From UBA6522 sp965237785 (lineage in GTDB: Bacteria > Pseudomonadota > Gammaproteobacteria > Steroidobacterales > Rariloculaceae), in the NCBI GenBank assembly GCA_965237785.1, contig OZ250159.1, forward strand, positions 2,728,001-2,792,000: a stretch of DNA of 64,000 bases, read 5' to 3'. Of the stretch, positions 35,780 to 43,899 are shown piece by piece. Position 1 is the first letter of the stretch. The number at the start of each line of letters is the position of its first letter. Below the pieces are notes generated by a model. That model was not told the origin of the DNA, ran no database searches, and saw only the letters and a program-made list of their open reading frames with translations. The translations under genes and the position numbers were made by a program.

Positions 35780-36585
35780 TCAGCCTGCGATTCTGCGTAT
35801 TGAGTCCAAAAACCAGACACTGTCCAGCCAGCCGCATAGAAGGGCAAGCACCAGAATCGAGATCAACAACGGCGCCAGCGCGCCGAAGAATGTGAACCTC
35901 ATTGTGATCAATCTCCGTTGGAGCGCCCACCAGGGCGCGTTTGCCCGTCGACGCCTTCTGCAGCTTTGTCCGTGAGATGCGAGCAGCTCCTCCAGTATGG
36001 GCTCGAATTCGTGCGCCACAGTGTCCTTGGATATACGCCGTTCCGAGTCATTTGACTGAGATGATCTAGAATTCCATTGGTGGATGTCCCCGATGGTGTT
36101 TCTGATCATCGGTGCCCGGTACGCTCCACTCCTGGGCACGGTATCATTGAGCAGTGAATTAAAACTCTGTGATTGAAACACGTCCCCCGGCTGGCAGGGC
36201 TGCAACAAGCTCGCAAGCCGTTCCACGGTTCGTTTACCATAACGTCCGCCTGGCGATTGATCCTTTCACGCAGTCTGATCTCGAACCGCGACAGTCGAGT
36301 TGCGGCCAGATCAGTGACGGCGCGCACCGTGAGACCGATCGAGAGATAGATCAGCACGAGTGCCAGCATCCCCTTCAGTACGTCGTCGCTGACGCTCAGT
36401 CCAATCCCGAAAACCGACACGCTTTCCCCCGACGGCGCCAAGATCGAGACCAGAAAGCCGATCAGGGATACGCCTTGCAGTCGCCACCTGGCGCCGATCG
36501 TGCCGTGCGAGAGTTTTTCCGGTGTCGTGTCATCTGCGCGTTCATCCGCTGTTTGCCTTACTTCCCTGCCGACCCACCCGGACAC
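35780..36585 (-). pseudogene. Membrane protein gene broken by a frameshift near 36235
   Basis: From GTG 36585 the frame encodes SGWVGREVRQTADERADDTT and two transmembrane helices (LQGVSLIGFLVSILAP and VLKGMLALVLIYLSIGLTV), then RLRERINRQAD. There it loses coherence, and a second frame continues with YGKRTVERLASLLQPCQPGD, VAHEFEPILEELL and a third helix (FTFFGALAPLLISILVLALL), to the stop at 35780. Joined, they form a protein of about 265 residues with three helices. One small insertion or deletion near 36235 explains the break; a sequencing error is possible. It is third in an apparent operon with the UPF0149 gene. No family is recognised. Confidence 0.6.
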
Positions 36586-36596
36586 CGCGCCGTCCG

Positions 36597-37325
36597 TCAG
36601 TGCGCGCCGCAGCAACGATCGTAGGGCCGACCCGAGCCGCACGGGCACGGCGCTTCGCGCGGCTGAGCCGCGCCCATCGCTGCCGCCCAATCGGCAACGA
36701 GCCGTTCACCGGCGCTCGCGCCCCGGGACTGCTTTCTCGCGTTCAGGTCGCGCACCATTCCGCCGACCAGCATCGGCGCAATGCTCTCCAGCACTTCGAT
36801 GCCCTCTTCGGACAGTCCGGAGGTCCCGTTCGCCGCCGCGTACAACGCGTGCATCACCTCGACCGCCTCGATCACGTCCATTTCGTCGCTTCCCTCGATC
36901 CGCTCCCAGGCCCCGGGCCGCAACCGCATTGCGTGGGCGAATCCCACGATCCACGGTTTCCAGAACACCTCTTCCAATCCCTCGTCCACCTCAAGCACCG
37001 GGCCATAATGCTCTGGCTCGCCGGCCAACACACGGGCGACGCCGTTGTAGTGATCGATCAGCGCGGCTGCTACCGCCTCGGCCTTCCCCGCGTTCTCGAA
37101 TTCCGTGTTGGGTCCCCAGACCTGAGGCAACCATTCCGACGGCGGGACGAGCTCCGGATACACCAGAAGCCCGGTCACGAAGCCGTCCATTTCCCCTACC
37201 GACATCGCGTCGCACTCACGCGCCAGGTCCTCGAGCATCCACGCGAGCCGTTCAAGTGTTTCATCCGCGGCGATCGATCGACCCTGTACCGGCTCGTGCG
37301 TATCGCTCCAACGAAACCGGGTCAT
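36597..37325 (-). CDS. UPF0149 (YecA/YgfB) family protein with SEC-C motif
   Basis: A 242-residue product starting at ATG 37325. The UPF0149 domain is visible in LERLAWMLEDLARECDAMSV, EMDGFVTGLLVYPELVPPSEW and EVFWKPWIVGFAHAM. The C-terminus is a SEC-C zinc motif (CPCGSGRPYDRCCG), also found at the end of SecA. The molecular role is unknown; SEC-C modules bind zinc and in SecA contact SecB and ribosomes. ATG overlaps the stop of the upstream gene (ATGA), and the frameshifted membrane gene follows within 12 bases, so the three form one transcription unit. Confidence 0.85.
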   Translation of the reverse strand: MTRFRWSDTHEPVQGRSIAADETLERLAWMLEDLARECDAMSVGEMDGFVTGLLVYPELVPPSEWLPQVWGPNTEFENAGKAEAVAAALIDHYNGVARVLAGEPEHYGPVLEVDEGLEEVFWKPWIVGFAHAMRLRPGAWERIEGSDEMDVIEAVEVMHALYAAANGTSGLSEEGIEVLESIAPMLVGGMVRDLNARKQSRGASAGERLVADWAAAMGAAQPREAPCPCGSGRPYDRCCGAH

Positions 37326-37627
37326 GTCTTCTCGTTCCTGGTCGCGACGAATCCCGACGCGCCCTTGCCGCGGGCGCGGCGTAGCGTATAACCGTAGACA
37401 CCCGGGTTGAACGTCTTGTCGCCGGCGAAACCGGCCAGCGCCGCCTCGATCCTCTCCGCCACGGGATCGGACCTGCGGGCGGCAGACCTGTGCGCGACGG
37501 ATGCCTTTTCCTGTCGCGCCACCCATTTGGCAGAGACATCCCCGCCGAGTGTGTCGCCGATCGACTTTCGCAGCGTGTTCAATTTCCTCGGTTGACCCCT
37601 GGTGAGCGTGGTTTCGTCCATGGGCAT
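37322..37627 (-). CDS. Hypothetical protein, 101 aa, upstream of UPF0149 gene
   Basis: A basic 101-residue product starting at ATG 37627 behind an AAAGGAGGG ribosome-binding site. It begins MPMDETTLTRGQPRKLNTLR and contains RIEAALAGFAGDKTFNPGVYGY near the end. No domain is recognised. It overlaps the UPF0149 start by four bases, implying coupled translation. It may be a DNA-binding or adaptor protein, but that is speculative. Confidence 0.65.
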   Translation of the reverse strand: MPMDETTLTRGQPRKLNTLRKSIGDTLGGDVSAKWVARQEKASVAHRSAARRSDPVAERIEAALAGFAGDKTFNPGVYGYTLRRARGKGASGFVATRNEKT

Positions 37628-37853
37628 GCGATCAATCCCTCCTTTTGCGGCCTCCATGCGGCCGTGCGCCGCCGATGATACCGGCGTCCGCGGTCTAACG
37701 GGCGCCAGCCCTGCGCGGTCGCTCCCGGTCAGGGATGCCACGTCACCCGGAGCCGGAGCCGGGCCCGGATGGGTCAAGCCGGGTCCGGGCCGCGAGGTTC
37801 GAACGCGAGGCCCAAGAATCGCTTGTCCCGCTTCGCCACAGGAGACGCTCACC

Positions 37854-38267
37854 ATGAATCGGAACCGACGCAATCCGCACCCAGCAGATCGGCCCCTTCG
37901 CGCTCCGGCCAGTCTCGGTACTATCGTCCGCAGGACCCTGTGGGTGGTGGGACCATTGGCGATGGCGACGTTGGTCGCGCGGGTTCTGGCGCTTGCGGGC
38001 GCAGGCTCCGACTGGGTCGCGTTCATCTGCCTCGTGGCCGTGCTCTGGGCTATCTCGGCGAGTCTCATTCAGGCACTGTGGCAGGGCATGCGGCACGGGG
38101 ATTGGTCTGAGTTCAGTTACTGCGAGCTGCCGCGAAACGACGAAGATTTTGACTTTACGACCGAAAGCGGTACGTACGCTTACAGACGCATCCAGCGTCA
38201 GCATGAGTCGCTCATGCGCGATGGCGACCAGCTGATCGAAAACCACGATCACCACCTCGTCCCGTGA
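37854..38267 (+). CDS. Two-helix membrane protein, hypothetical
   Basis: A 137-residue product starting at ATG 37854 with AGGAGA upstream. A basic N-terminus is followed by two transmembrane helices (LWVVGPLAMATLVARVLALA and WVAFICLVAVLWAISASLI). The acidic cytoplasmic-type tail has YCELPRNDEDFDF and QRQHESLMRDGDQL. No family is recognised. It is divergent from the 101-aa gene, and the 226 bases between hold both promoters. Confidence 0.6.
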   Translation: MNRNRRNPHPADRPLRAPASLGTIVRRTLWVVGPLAMATLVARVLALAGAGSDWVAFICLVAVLWAISASLIQALWQGMRHGDWSEFSYCELPRNDEDFDFTTESGTYAYRRIQRQHESLMRDGDQLIENHDHHLVP

Positions 38268-38726
38268 GGACCGCAACCTCCGATTACCGAGGTTGGATTC
38301 GCCCGTCGCGTCACCGACCCACCGCAGCGTGGCGTCATCTAATATCCAGTGAAACGGCACCCCCTTCAAGGCGCTATTGCGCGGCATCATGAGTGGGAAA
38401 ATAAACCAAAAGCGCAGGATTGAAAACCGGCTCTGGAAACCGTTCCCGGCCCCAAACGACAGGACCACGCTCAAGCTACCCGACAGTACGCCTCAGTACG
38501 CTACAGTGCGAGAATGTATTTCAAACTGCGCTGCTCACGGCACACTACTGTGCGGGAATTTGCGCAAAAGTGACTCTCTCGAACCGCTCCGGCATTTACG
38601 CAACCTCTTTGGTTTGAGTTGCAGTGACCCCGGTCACTGGACACCGCAACCGCAGGTTTTTGTTGGTACGATCCCTGAACCGCGCGGCTAGGTCGTGCTT
38701 CGGCATTGCACTATGAAAGGTACGAC
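38268..38726. other. Gap without a clear gene before the toxin-antitoxin pair
   Basis: These 459 bases contain only short frames without ribosome-binding sites. The minus-strand frame reading ALKGVPFHWILDDATLRWVG looks protein-like but has no start signal and is probably remnant or chance. The last 20 bases carry the GAAAGG ribosome-binding site of the PIN gene. Confidence 0.45.
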
Positions 38727-39221
38727 ATGAAACCCACCGCCTACATTGAGACTTCCGTCGTGAGTTACCTCACCGCGCGACCGTCGCGCGATGTTGTCGT
38801 GGCCGCCTATCAGCAGATCACGCGCGAGTGGTGGCGTTCCGCGGCCGACCGGTTCAATCTCGTGGTATCCGCGCTCGTGCTCTCCGAAGCCAACGCGGGC
38901 GACCCGCAGGCGGCCCGGACCCGGATGAATGCGCTTGAGGCCGTGACGCTGGTCGAGGCGACGCCGGATGCGGAAAGGCTGGCCCAGCGTCTCATCGACG
39001 CCGAGGCGGTTCCGCGCCGGGCGGCGGACGACGCCGCGCACATCGCCATCGCTGTGACCAACGGTATCGAATTTCTGGTAACTTGGAACTTTCGGCATAT
39101 CGCCAATGCCGAAATGAGATTCAGGATCGAGCGAGCCTGCCGGCAGGCCGGCTACGAGCCACCGGTCATCTGCACGCCGAACGAACTTCTGGAGAGCGAC
39201 GATGGAAACGACACACGCTGA
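38727..39221 (+). CDS. PIN-domain toxin (VapC-like)
   Basis: A 164-residue product starting at ATG 38727 with GAAAGG upstream. It has a PIN fold: YIETSVVSYLTARPSRD with the first acidic residue (Glu in the usual Asp place), LVVSALVLSEANAGDP with the conserved Glu, RAADDAAHIAIAVTNGIEFL with two Asp, and TWNFRHI. Toxins of this group are RNases. The downstream gene overlaps by 20 bases and is its probable antitoxin. The pair lies next to the integrase, where such modules often stabilise integrative elements. Confidence 0.82.
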   Translation: MKPTAYIETSVVSYLTARPSRDVVVAAYQQITREWWRSAADRFNLVVSALVLSEANAGDPQAARTRMNALEAVTLVEATPDAERLAQRLIDAEAVPRRAADDAAHIAIAVTNGIEFLVTWNFRHIANAEMRFRIERACRQAGYEPPVICTPNELLESDDGNDTR

Positions 39222-39393
39222 CCCCATCATGGCGGAAGTGCGTGCCGTGCGTGACAAGCACGCGGCGCGCTTCGCTTACGATGTGAAGGCCATCTTTCGG
39301 GACATTCGATCCATGCAGAAAACGTCGGGTCGCGAATCCGTTCGCTATCCGGCGCGTGCATTCGTGGCCGATGCGACGGATCCTCGAGCGTGA
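39202..39393 (+). CDS. Probable antitoxin partner of the PIN protein
   Basis: A 63-residue product starting at ATG 39202 within the end of the PIN gene, with GGAGAG upstream. PIMAEVRAVRDKHAARFAYD, then VKAIFRDIRSMQKTSGRE matches the common small protein that follows this kind of PIN gene (typical pattern: V-x-E-V-R-x-x-R-x-x-H-A-A-x-F-x-Y-D). The order toxin-antitoxin is the reverse of classical vapBC. Confidence 0.75.
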   Translation: METTHADPIMAEVRAVRDKHAARFAYDVKAIFRDIRSMQKTSGRESVRYPARAFVADATDPRA

Positions 39394-39442
39394 ATCTCCC
39401 GACCGCGTGAGCGCGCCGCTGCCGGGTTGGCGTTAGCGGCAG

Positions 39443-40675
39443 CTACGCGCTTGACAACTTGTCGATTCGGTTCGCGACCCGCTGCGACGGTTCCCGCAAC
39501 TGCTCCACGGTCCAGTCGGCCGCATAACCCTCCGTGACATCGCTGCCGCGCGAGTGGTTGACGAGCCGCTTGGTCAGCGAGCGCGGCAGCATCAACTCCC
39601 GCTCCGCCACCGAAATGAAGCTGTTTCGCAACCCGTGGAACCAGAACTTCGTGCCGCCCTCGCGGCTGATCTCCGCGTAGTATTGCTGTACGCCCGCGAC
39701 ATGGCCGGATGCGCTCTTGGTAGAAGGAAACATCCACCCCGTCAGCGGCGTGCCGGATGCCTCGAATTGCTCTAGCCGGCGTTCGAATATCGCGGCCAAC
39801 TGCCGGGTGACGGGTAGCTCCAGAGTCTCTCCCGTCTTGGTCTCGTCGACCCGCATGATCAGGCGTTCGAGATCCACCCGCCCCCAGCGAAGCGAGGTCA
39901 CTTCACCCAGGCGCATCCCGGTATAGACTCCAATCCAGAGGATGTCGCGGTGAGCCTCGGACATCTCGACGGCCTCGATCCCGACGCGCCAGCGAGGCAG
40001 CACCTCGGAAGGCGCGGAGATCCTTCTCCGGCGCATGCGGTGAAACTTCCCGCCCGCGGCCAGCCAGAGTTCCACGGGGTTTCTCAACCCGTCGTGATCC
40101 ACACAGGGGCGGCGGTAGATCGAACGCAGCATCGAGAGCGTCTGGTTCGCACCCGCCCAACCGTGTCTTTCGGTGATGCGGTTAAAGCGTGTTTCCACGT
40201 CCCGGCGAGAGATCGCGTTCAGGGGCCGGTTGACCCAGTCCGAAAGATTGACCCGCAGATTCTGCCGGTAGAGGTTGACGGTTCCCTCGGTGCGGCTGGG
40301 GTTGGCGGCAAGATATTCCTCGAAGGCTTCGGTAAGCGTCGGCAGTCCCCGGGCATCGGCGCGCGCTGCGGCCGGGTCTTCGCCCGAGGCCACGCGCCCG
40401 AGCAACACTTGGGCCTGCCTTCGGGCCTGTTCGGAACTCATTCGTCCGAATCGCCCGATGACCACGCGCCGGTTGGGCGCATATCGACCCCCGCCATTGG
40501 CGCGGTAGTTGACCAGAAAGGACTTTGTGCCGGAGGGCTGTATCCTGACCCCAAAGCCGGTGAGCTTGTCGTCCCAGGCGATCCAGGGTCTTGCCGATGG
40601 CGTGAGGCCCTCCACGGACCGCTTGGTGAGCGTCAACCGGACCTTGGCCGTGAGTTTTTTCGTGCGTGTTTCCAT
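39443..40675 (-). CDS. int: P4-type tyrosine integrase
   Basis: A 410-residue integrase. The N-terminal arm-binding domain (DUF4102-type) has RSVEGLTPSARPWIAWDDKL and GVRIQPSGTKSFLVNYRA. The SAM-like core-binding domain is at about 120-210. The catalytic domain has GVYTGMRLGEVTSLRW (first Arg), FHGLRNSFISV (HxxR) and KRLVNHSRGSDVTEGY (His and the nucleophilic Tyr). All catalytic residues are present. Start ATG 40675. It is transcribed away from nadE and marks the right boundary of the accessory region; the attachment site should lie between it and about 41245, but no tRNA gene or clear direct repeat is seen there. Confidence 0.93.
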   Translation of the reverse strand: METRTKKLTAKVRLTLTKRSVEGLTPSARPWIAWDDKLTGFGVRIQPSGTKSFLVNYRANGGGRYAPNRRVVIGRFGRMSSEQARRQAQVLLGRVASGEDPAAARADARGLPTLTEAFEEYLAANPSRTEGTVNLYRQNLRVNLSDWVNRPLNAISRRDVETRFNRITERHGWAGANQTLSMLRSIYRRPCVDHDGLRNPVELWLAAGGKFHRMRRRRISAPSEVLPRWRVGIEAVEMSEAHRDILWIGVYTGMRLGEVTSLRWGRVDLERLIMRVDETKTGETLELPVTRQLAAIFERRLEQFEASGTPLTGWMFPSTKSASGHVAGVQQYYAEISREGGTKFWFHGLRNSFISVAERELMLPRSLTKRLVNHSRGSDVTEGYAADWTVEQLREPSQRVANRIDKLSSA

Positions 40676-41245
40676 GCCAAAAAGGATAGCGCACCGCGGC
40701 TAGAAGTCAACTGTAGAGTCAACACATGAAAAGGTATTGGGGTGTAGTTCGGGTCGTGTTGTGGCGGCTCAGTTCGTGAGCATCAATTTGTATCTGTATG
40801 AAATAACTTACTAAACACCGTGTTTCCCATACGTGCGCGTATTCCTGTCGTTTTCAATAGACATGATTCTCGAACATGTCCACAAGCCCCGGCTGAAGTG
40901 TCACCACCCGGTGCCACTCGGTGCGCTCCAGGCGCTCGCCGGTGTTCTTGTCGATGTAGTTCTCGTCCGTGGCGACGAAGAGATTGGCGACCCGGCGGGA
41001 TCAAATGGCCCCAGGGGCGCCGACCAAGGCCAAGTGTTGCCCCATATCGCGCCTCCATTGTGTGGAGGGGGCCGAACGATCGGTGATTTTTCGGACCCGG
41101 TTGACGAGCGGGGCGCGGACACTGATGGATGGGGTTATAGAAAAGGGGCAACTCGCAGCCGGCTAGTGGCAGGCGGTGGACGAGGTAGGCAAACAACTCG
41201 CCCGTGTGCGGTTGGGTTTGGTGTTGCTTCTCCAGGCGGTGGCGT
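40676..41245. other. Junction between integrase and core genome
   Basis: Apart from the ssb fragment (40854-41000) these 570 bases contain no supported gene. It is the likely place of attR and the integrase promoter, but without the left end or an empty site the core sequence cannot be identified. Confidence 0.5.
40854..41000 (-). pseudogene. Fragment of a second ssb gene
   Basis: The minus strand encodes RRVANLFVATDENYIDKNTG, ERLERTEWHRVVTLQPGL, VDMFENHVY and a stop. This aligns to residues about 20-70 of the SSB at 1314-1766 (GRVANMSIATDESYLDRNSG, TEWHRVVTFQPGL) but is a distinct lineage, differing at roughly one residue in three. Both ends of the gene are missing. It is the trace of another mobile element that entered at or near this same spot. 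Confidence 0.85.
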
Positions 41246-41356
41246 CTAAGAAGACGACTTACGGTCTCGGTCGGATTTTGACGCATGGTAACAAAGCCAC
41301 GCGACGAATAGCAGGACAGGAGAGTAAATCAGCACTGGATAGATGTATTCCATCAT
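41246..41356 (-). CDS. Small single-helix membrane protein (36 aa)
   Basis: A strong AAGGAGG precedes ATG 41356 at 8-base spacing. The 36-residue product starts MMEYIYPVLIYSPVLLFVAW, one transmembrane helix, and ends in a basic, Ser-rich cytoplasmic tail (ASKSDRDRKSSS). It lies 69 bases downstream of the nadE stop on the same strand and may be the last gene of the sucC-sucD-nadE transcript. No family is recognised. Confidence 0.55.
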   Translation of the reverse strand: MMEYIYPVLIYSPVLLFVAWLCYHASKSDRDRKSSS

Positions 41357-41425
41357 GATTGATCCTCCTTATTTCGATTCATCCATGCGGCGGAACATTG
41401 CATCTCGACCGACCGCTCAGGGGCC

Positions 41426-43033
41426 TCAATAGCCCGAAGTAATTGGGTAGCGCCAATCCCGCCCGAACGCCCGGCGGCTGACGCGCACCCCCGGCGGCGC
41501 CTGCCGGCGCTTGTACTCGTTGCGCTTGACCATCTCCAGGATCCGCCCCACCGTTTCCCGTTCGAACCCCGACGCGGCGATCTGTTCTACCGTTCGGTCG
41601 TCTTCGATGAACGCCTCCAGAATGGGATCGAATACCTCGTAAGGCGGCAGTGAATCCGTATCCTTCTGGTCGGGCCGAAGCTCCGCACTCGGCGGCCGGT
41701 CAATGACCCGCGCCGGTATCGCCGGCCCCTGCCGGTTGCGATACCGCGCCAGTTCGTAGACCAGCGTCTTGCTGCAATCCTTGAGCGGCGCGAATCCGCC
41801 GGCCATGTCACCGTAAAGGGTCGCATAGCCGACCGCCATCTCGCTCTTGTTGCCCGTGGTCAGCAGCATCTTGCCGAGCTTGTTGGAGATGGCCATGAGG
41901 AGGATCCCGCGGCAGCGCGCCTGGATATTCTCCTCGGTCGTATCCGCGTCGAGTCCCTGAAACACTTCTTCCAGTACGCCGAGCGTGGTCTTGAAGATGG
42001 GCTCGATGGACAGCGAGTCCAACTGCACACCGAGTCCCTTCGCCTGCCGTGCCGCATCTTCCAGACTCATCGCAGACGTATAGCGGGAGGGCATCATCAC
42101 CGCATGCACATGATCGGCGCCGAGCGCGTCCACGGCCACGCACAGGGTCAATGCGGAGTCGACGCCTCCGGAAAGCCCGAGGACCACGCCGTCAAAATGG
42201 TTCTTTGCAACGTAGTCCCGCGTACCCATGACGAGCGCGCGATAGATGCTGTCCGCATGCGGCGGCAGCGGCGCGATGTCGCCGGCCTGCGCGTCGACAC
42301 CACCGCCGCTCGAGTGCAACTCCACCGTGTAGACACCCTCTGCAAACGCCGGCGCGCGCATCGCCACGTTCCCGGCGGCATTGACCACCACCGAACCGCC
42401 GTCGAAAACCAGTTCATCCTGCCCGCCCACCATGTTGACGTAGATCAACGCCCGGCGAATCTCGGCGGCCCGCTCGATCAACATCTCCTCGCGGACCTGC
42501 TGTTTCTGGCGATGAAAGGGTGAACCATTAAGGATCAGGATGACCTCGGCGCCCGAATCCACGGCCTCCCGGCACGGCCCCGGCTGCCAGGTGTCCTCGC
42601 AGATCGTCAGGCCGAACCGCACACCCCGGTAGTCCACCACGGTGGGTCCGGCGCCCGGTTCGAAATAGCGCTTTTCGTCGAATACCGAATAGTTGGGCAG
42701 TACGATCTTGCGGTGGCGGGCGAGAGTCCGGCCGCCGGCGATGAAGGCGCCGCTGTTGAAGATGTGCTCGCCGTCGTATTCCGGATAACCCAGGTACACG
42801 GCAATGCCGTCAATGCTCCGCTGTACCTGCTCCAGGGCGGCTTCGACCCGCATCCGCATGCCGCGATGCAGGAGCAGGTCTTCCGGCGGATAGCCGCACA
42901 GCGTCAGTTCGGGGAAAACGACCAGCGCGCAACCGAGCTCATCCCTGGCACGCGACGCGGTCCGCAGAATCTTCTCCACGTTGGCGTCGATCGCGCCGAC
43001 GTGGGTATTGAGTTGCGCCAGCGCGACCTTCAA
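41426..43033 (-). CDS. nadE: Glutamine-dependent NAD+ synthetase
   Basis: A 535-residue two-domain enzyme that converts deamido-NAD, glutamine and ATP to NAD. The N-terminal nitrilase-type amidase has the triad regions VVFPELTLCGYPPEDLL (Glu), HRKIVLPNYSVFDEKRYF (Lys) and LTICEDTW (Cys). The C-terminal synthetase has the P-loop LGLSGGVDSALTL and MLLTTGNKSEMAVGYATLYG. The length fits the glutamine-dependent class. The start is TTG 43033, overlapping the sucD stop (TTGA), so nadE is translated from the succinyl-CoA synthetase transcript. Confidence 0.94.
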   Translation of the reverse strand: MKVALAQLNTHVGAIDANVEKILRTASRARDELGCALVVFPELTLCGYPPEDLLLHRGMRMRVEAALEQVQRSIDGIAVYLGYPEYDGEHIFNSGAFIAGGRTLARHRKIVLPNYSVFDEKRYFEPGAGPTVVDYRGVRFGLTICEDTWQPGPCREAVDSGAEVILILNGSPFHRQKQQVREEMLIERAAEIRRALIYVNMVGGQDELVFDGGSVVVNAAGNVAMRAPAFAEGVYTVELHSSGGGVDAQAGDIAPLPPHADSIYRALVMGTRDYVAKNHFDGVVLGLSGGVDSALTLCVAVDALGADHVHAVMMPSRYTSAMSLEDAARQAKGLGVQLDSLSIEPIFKTTLGVLEEVFQGLDADTTEENIQARCRGILLMAISNKLGKMLLTTGNKSEMAVGYATLYGDMAGGFAPLKDCSKTLVYELARYRNRQGPAIPARVIDRPPSAELRPDQKDTDSLPPYEVFDPILEAFIEDDRTVEQIAASGFERETVGRILEMVKRNEYKRRQAPPGVRVSRRAFGRDWRYPITSGY

Positions 43034-43899
43034 TCCAGTGCCTCGGCGATCGCCGCACCGAGCTCTGCCGGTGACCGAACGGTGGTTACGCCGGCGCGTT
43101 CCAGCGCTTCAAACTTGGCCTGCGCGGTGCCGCTGCCGGCGGAAATGATGGCGCCGGCATGCCCCATGCGTTTCCCCGGCGGAGCGGTCACACCGGCGAT
43201 GTAGGCGACCACCGGCTTACTCACGTGGGCCTGGATATACTCGGCGGCCGCCTCTTCGTCGCCGCCGCCGATCTCGCCCACGAGAATGATGCCGCGCGTG
43301 TCCGGATCGGCTTCGAACAGTTCCAGGCAGTCGATGAAGTTCATGCCGCGAATCGGGTCGCCACCGATACCGATGCAGGTCGACTGCCCGAGACCCACCC
43401 GGGTCGCCTGCCACACCGCTTCATAGGTCAGCGTACCGGAACGCGAGATGATCCCGATCGAACCGGGTTGGTGGATAAACCCCGGCATGATGCCGATCTT
43501 GCAGGCCCCCGGCGTGATGATTCCGGGACAGTTGGGGCCGATGAGCCGGCAGTTTGCTTCGTTCAAGACAGCCTTGACCTTGACCATGTCCAGCACGGGA
43601 ACGCCTTCGGTAATGCACACCACCAACTCCACGCCGGCCGTTGCGGCTTCGAGGATGGCATCGGCGGCAAAGGCCGCCGGGACGTAGACCATGCTTACCC
43701 GTGCACCGGTGGCATCCACTGCCTCCACCATGGTGTCGAAAACCGGCACACCAACGTGCTCTTCACCGCCTCGTCCGGGCGTCACTCCGGCAACGACCCG
43801 AGTGCCGTATTCCATGCATTGCTGCGTATGAAACGAGCCCTGACGCCCGGTCATGCCCTGGCAGATGACTCTCGTTTCGGCACCGATGAGAATGCTCAA
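43030..43899 (-). CDS. sucD: Succinyl-CoA synthetase, alpha subunit
   Basis: A 289-residue product, the same length as E. coli SucD. It starts at TTG 43899 inside the sucC stop (TTGA). Landmarks are VICQGMTGRQGSFHTQQCM with the CoA-binding loop, RLIGPNCPGIITPG, GIISRSGTLTYEA and the active-site His in GKRMGHAGAIISAGSGTA. With SucC it makes succinate and ATP/GTP from succinyl-CoA in the TCA cycle. The long upstream extension of the frame overlaps sucC and is not coding. Confidence 0.95.
   Translation of the reverse strand: MSILIGAETRVICQGMTGRQGSFHTQQCMEYGTRVVAGVTPGRGGEEHVGVPVFDTMVEAVDATGARVSMVYVPAAFAADAILEAATAGVELVVCITEGVPVLDMVKVKAVLNEANCRLIGPNCPGIITPGACKIGIMPGFIHQPGSIGIISRSGTLTYEAVWQATRVGLGQSTCIGIGGDPIRGMNFIDCLELFEADPDTRGIILVGEIGGGDEEAAAEYIQAHVSKPVVAYIAGVTAPPGKRMGHAGAIISAGSGTAQAKFEALERAGVTTVRSPAELGAAIAEALD

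Noticed and set aside
37797..37815. GAGGTTCGAACGCGAGG as a possible tRNA T-arm
   Set aside because: No acceptor stem, anticodon arm or D-arm at the right distances; no tRNA gene was found in the window.
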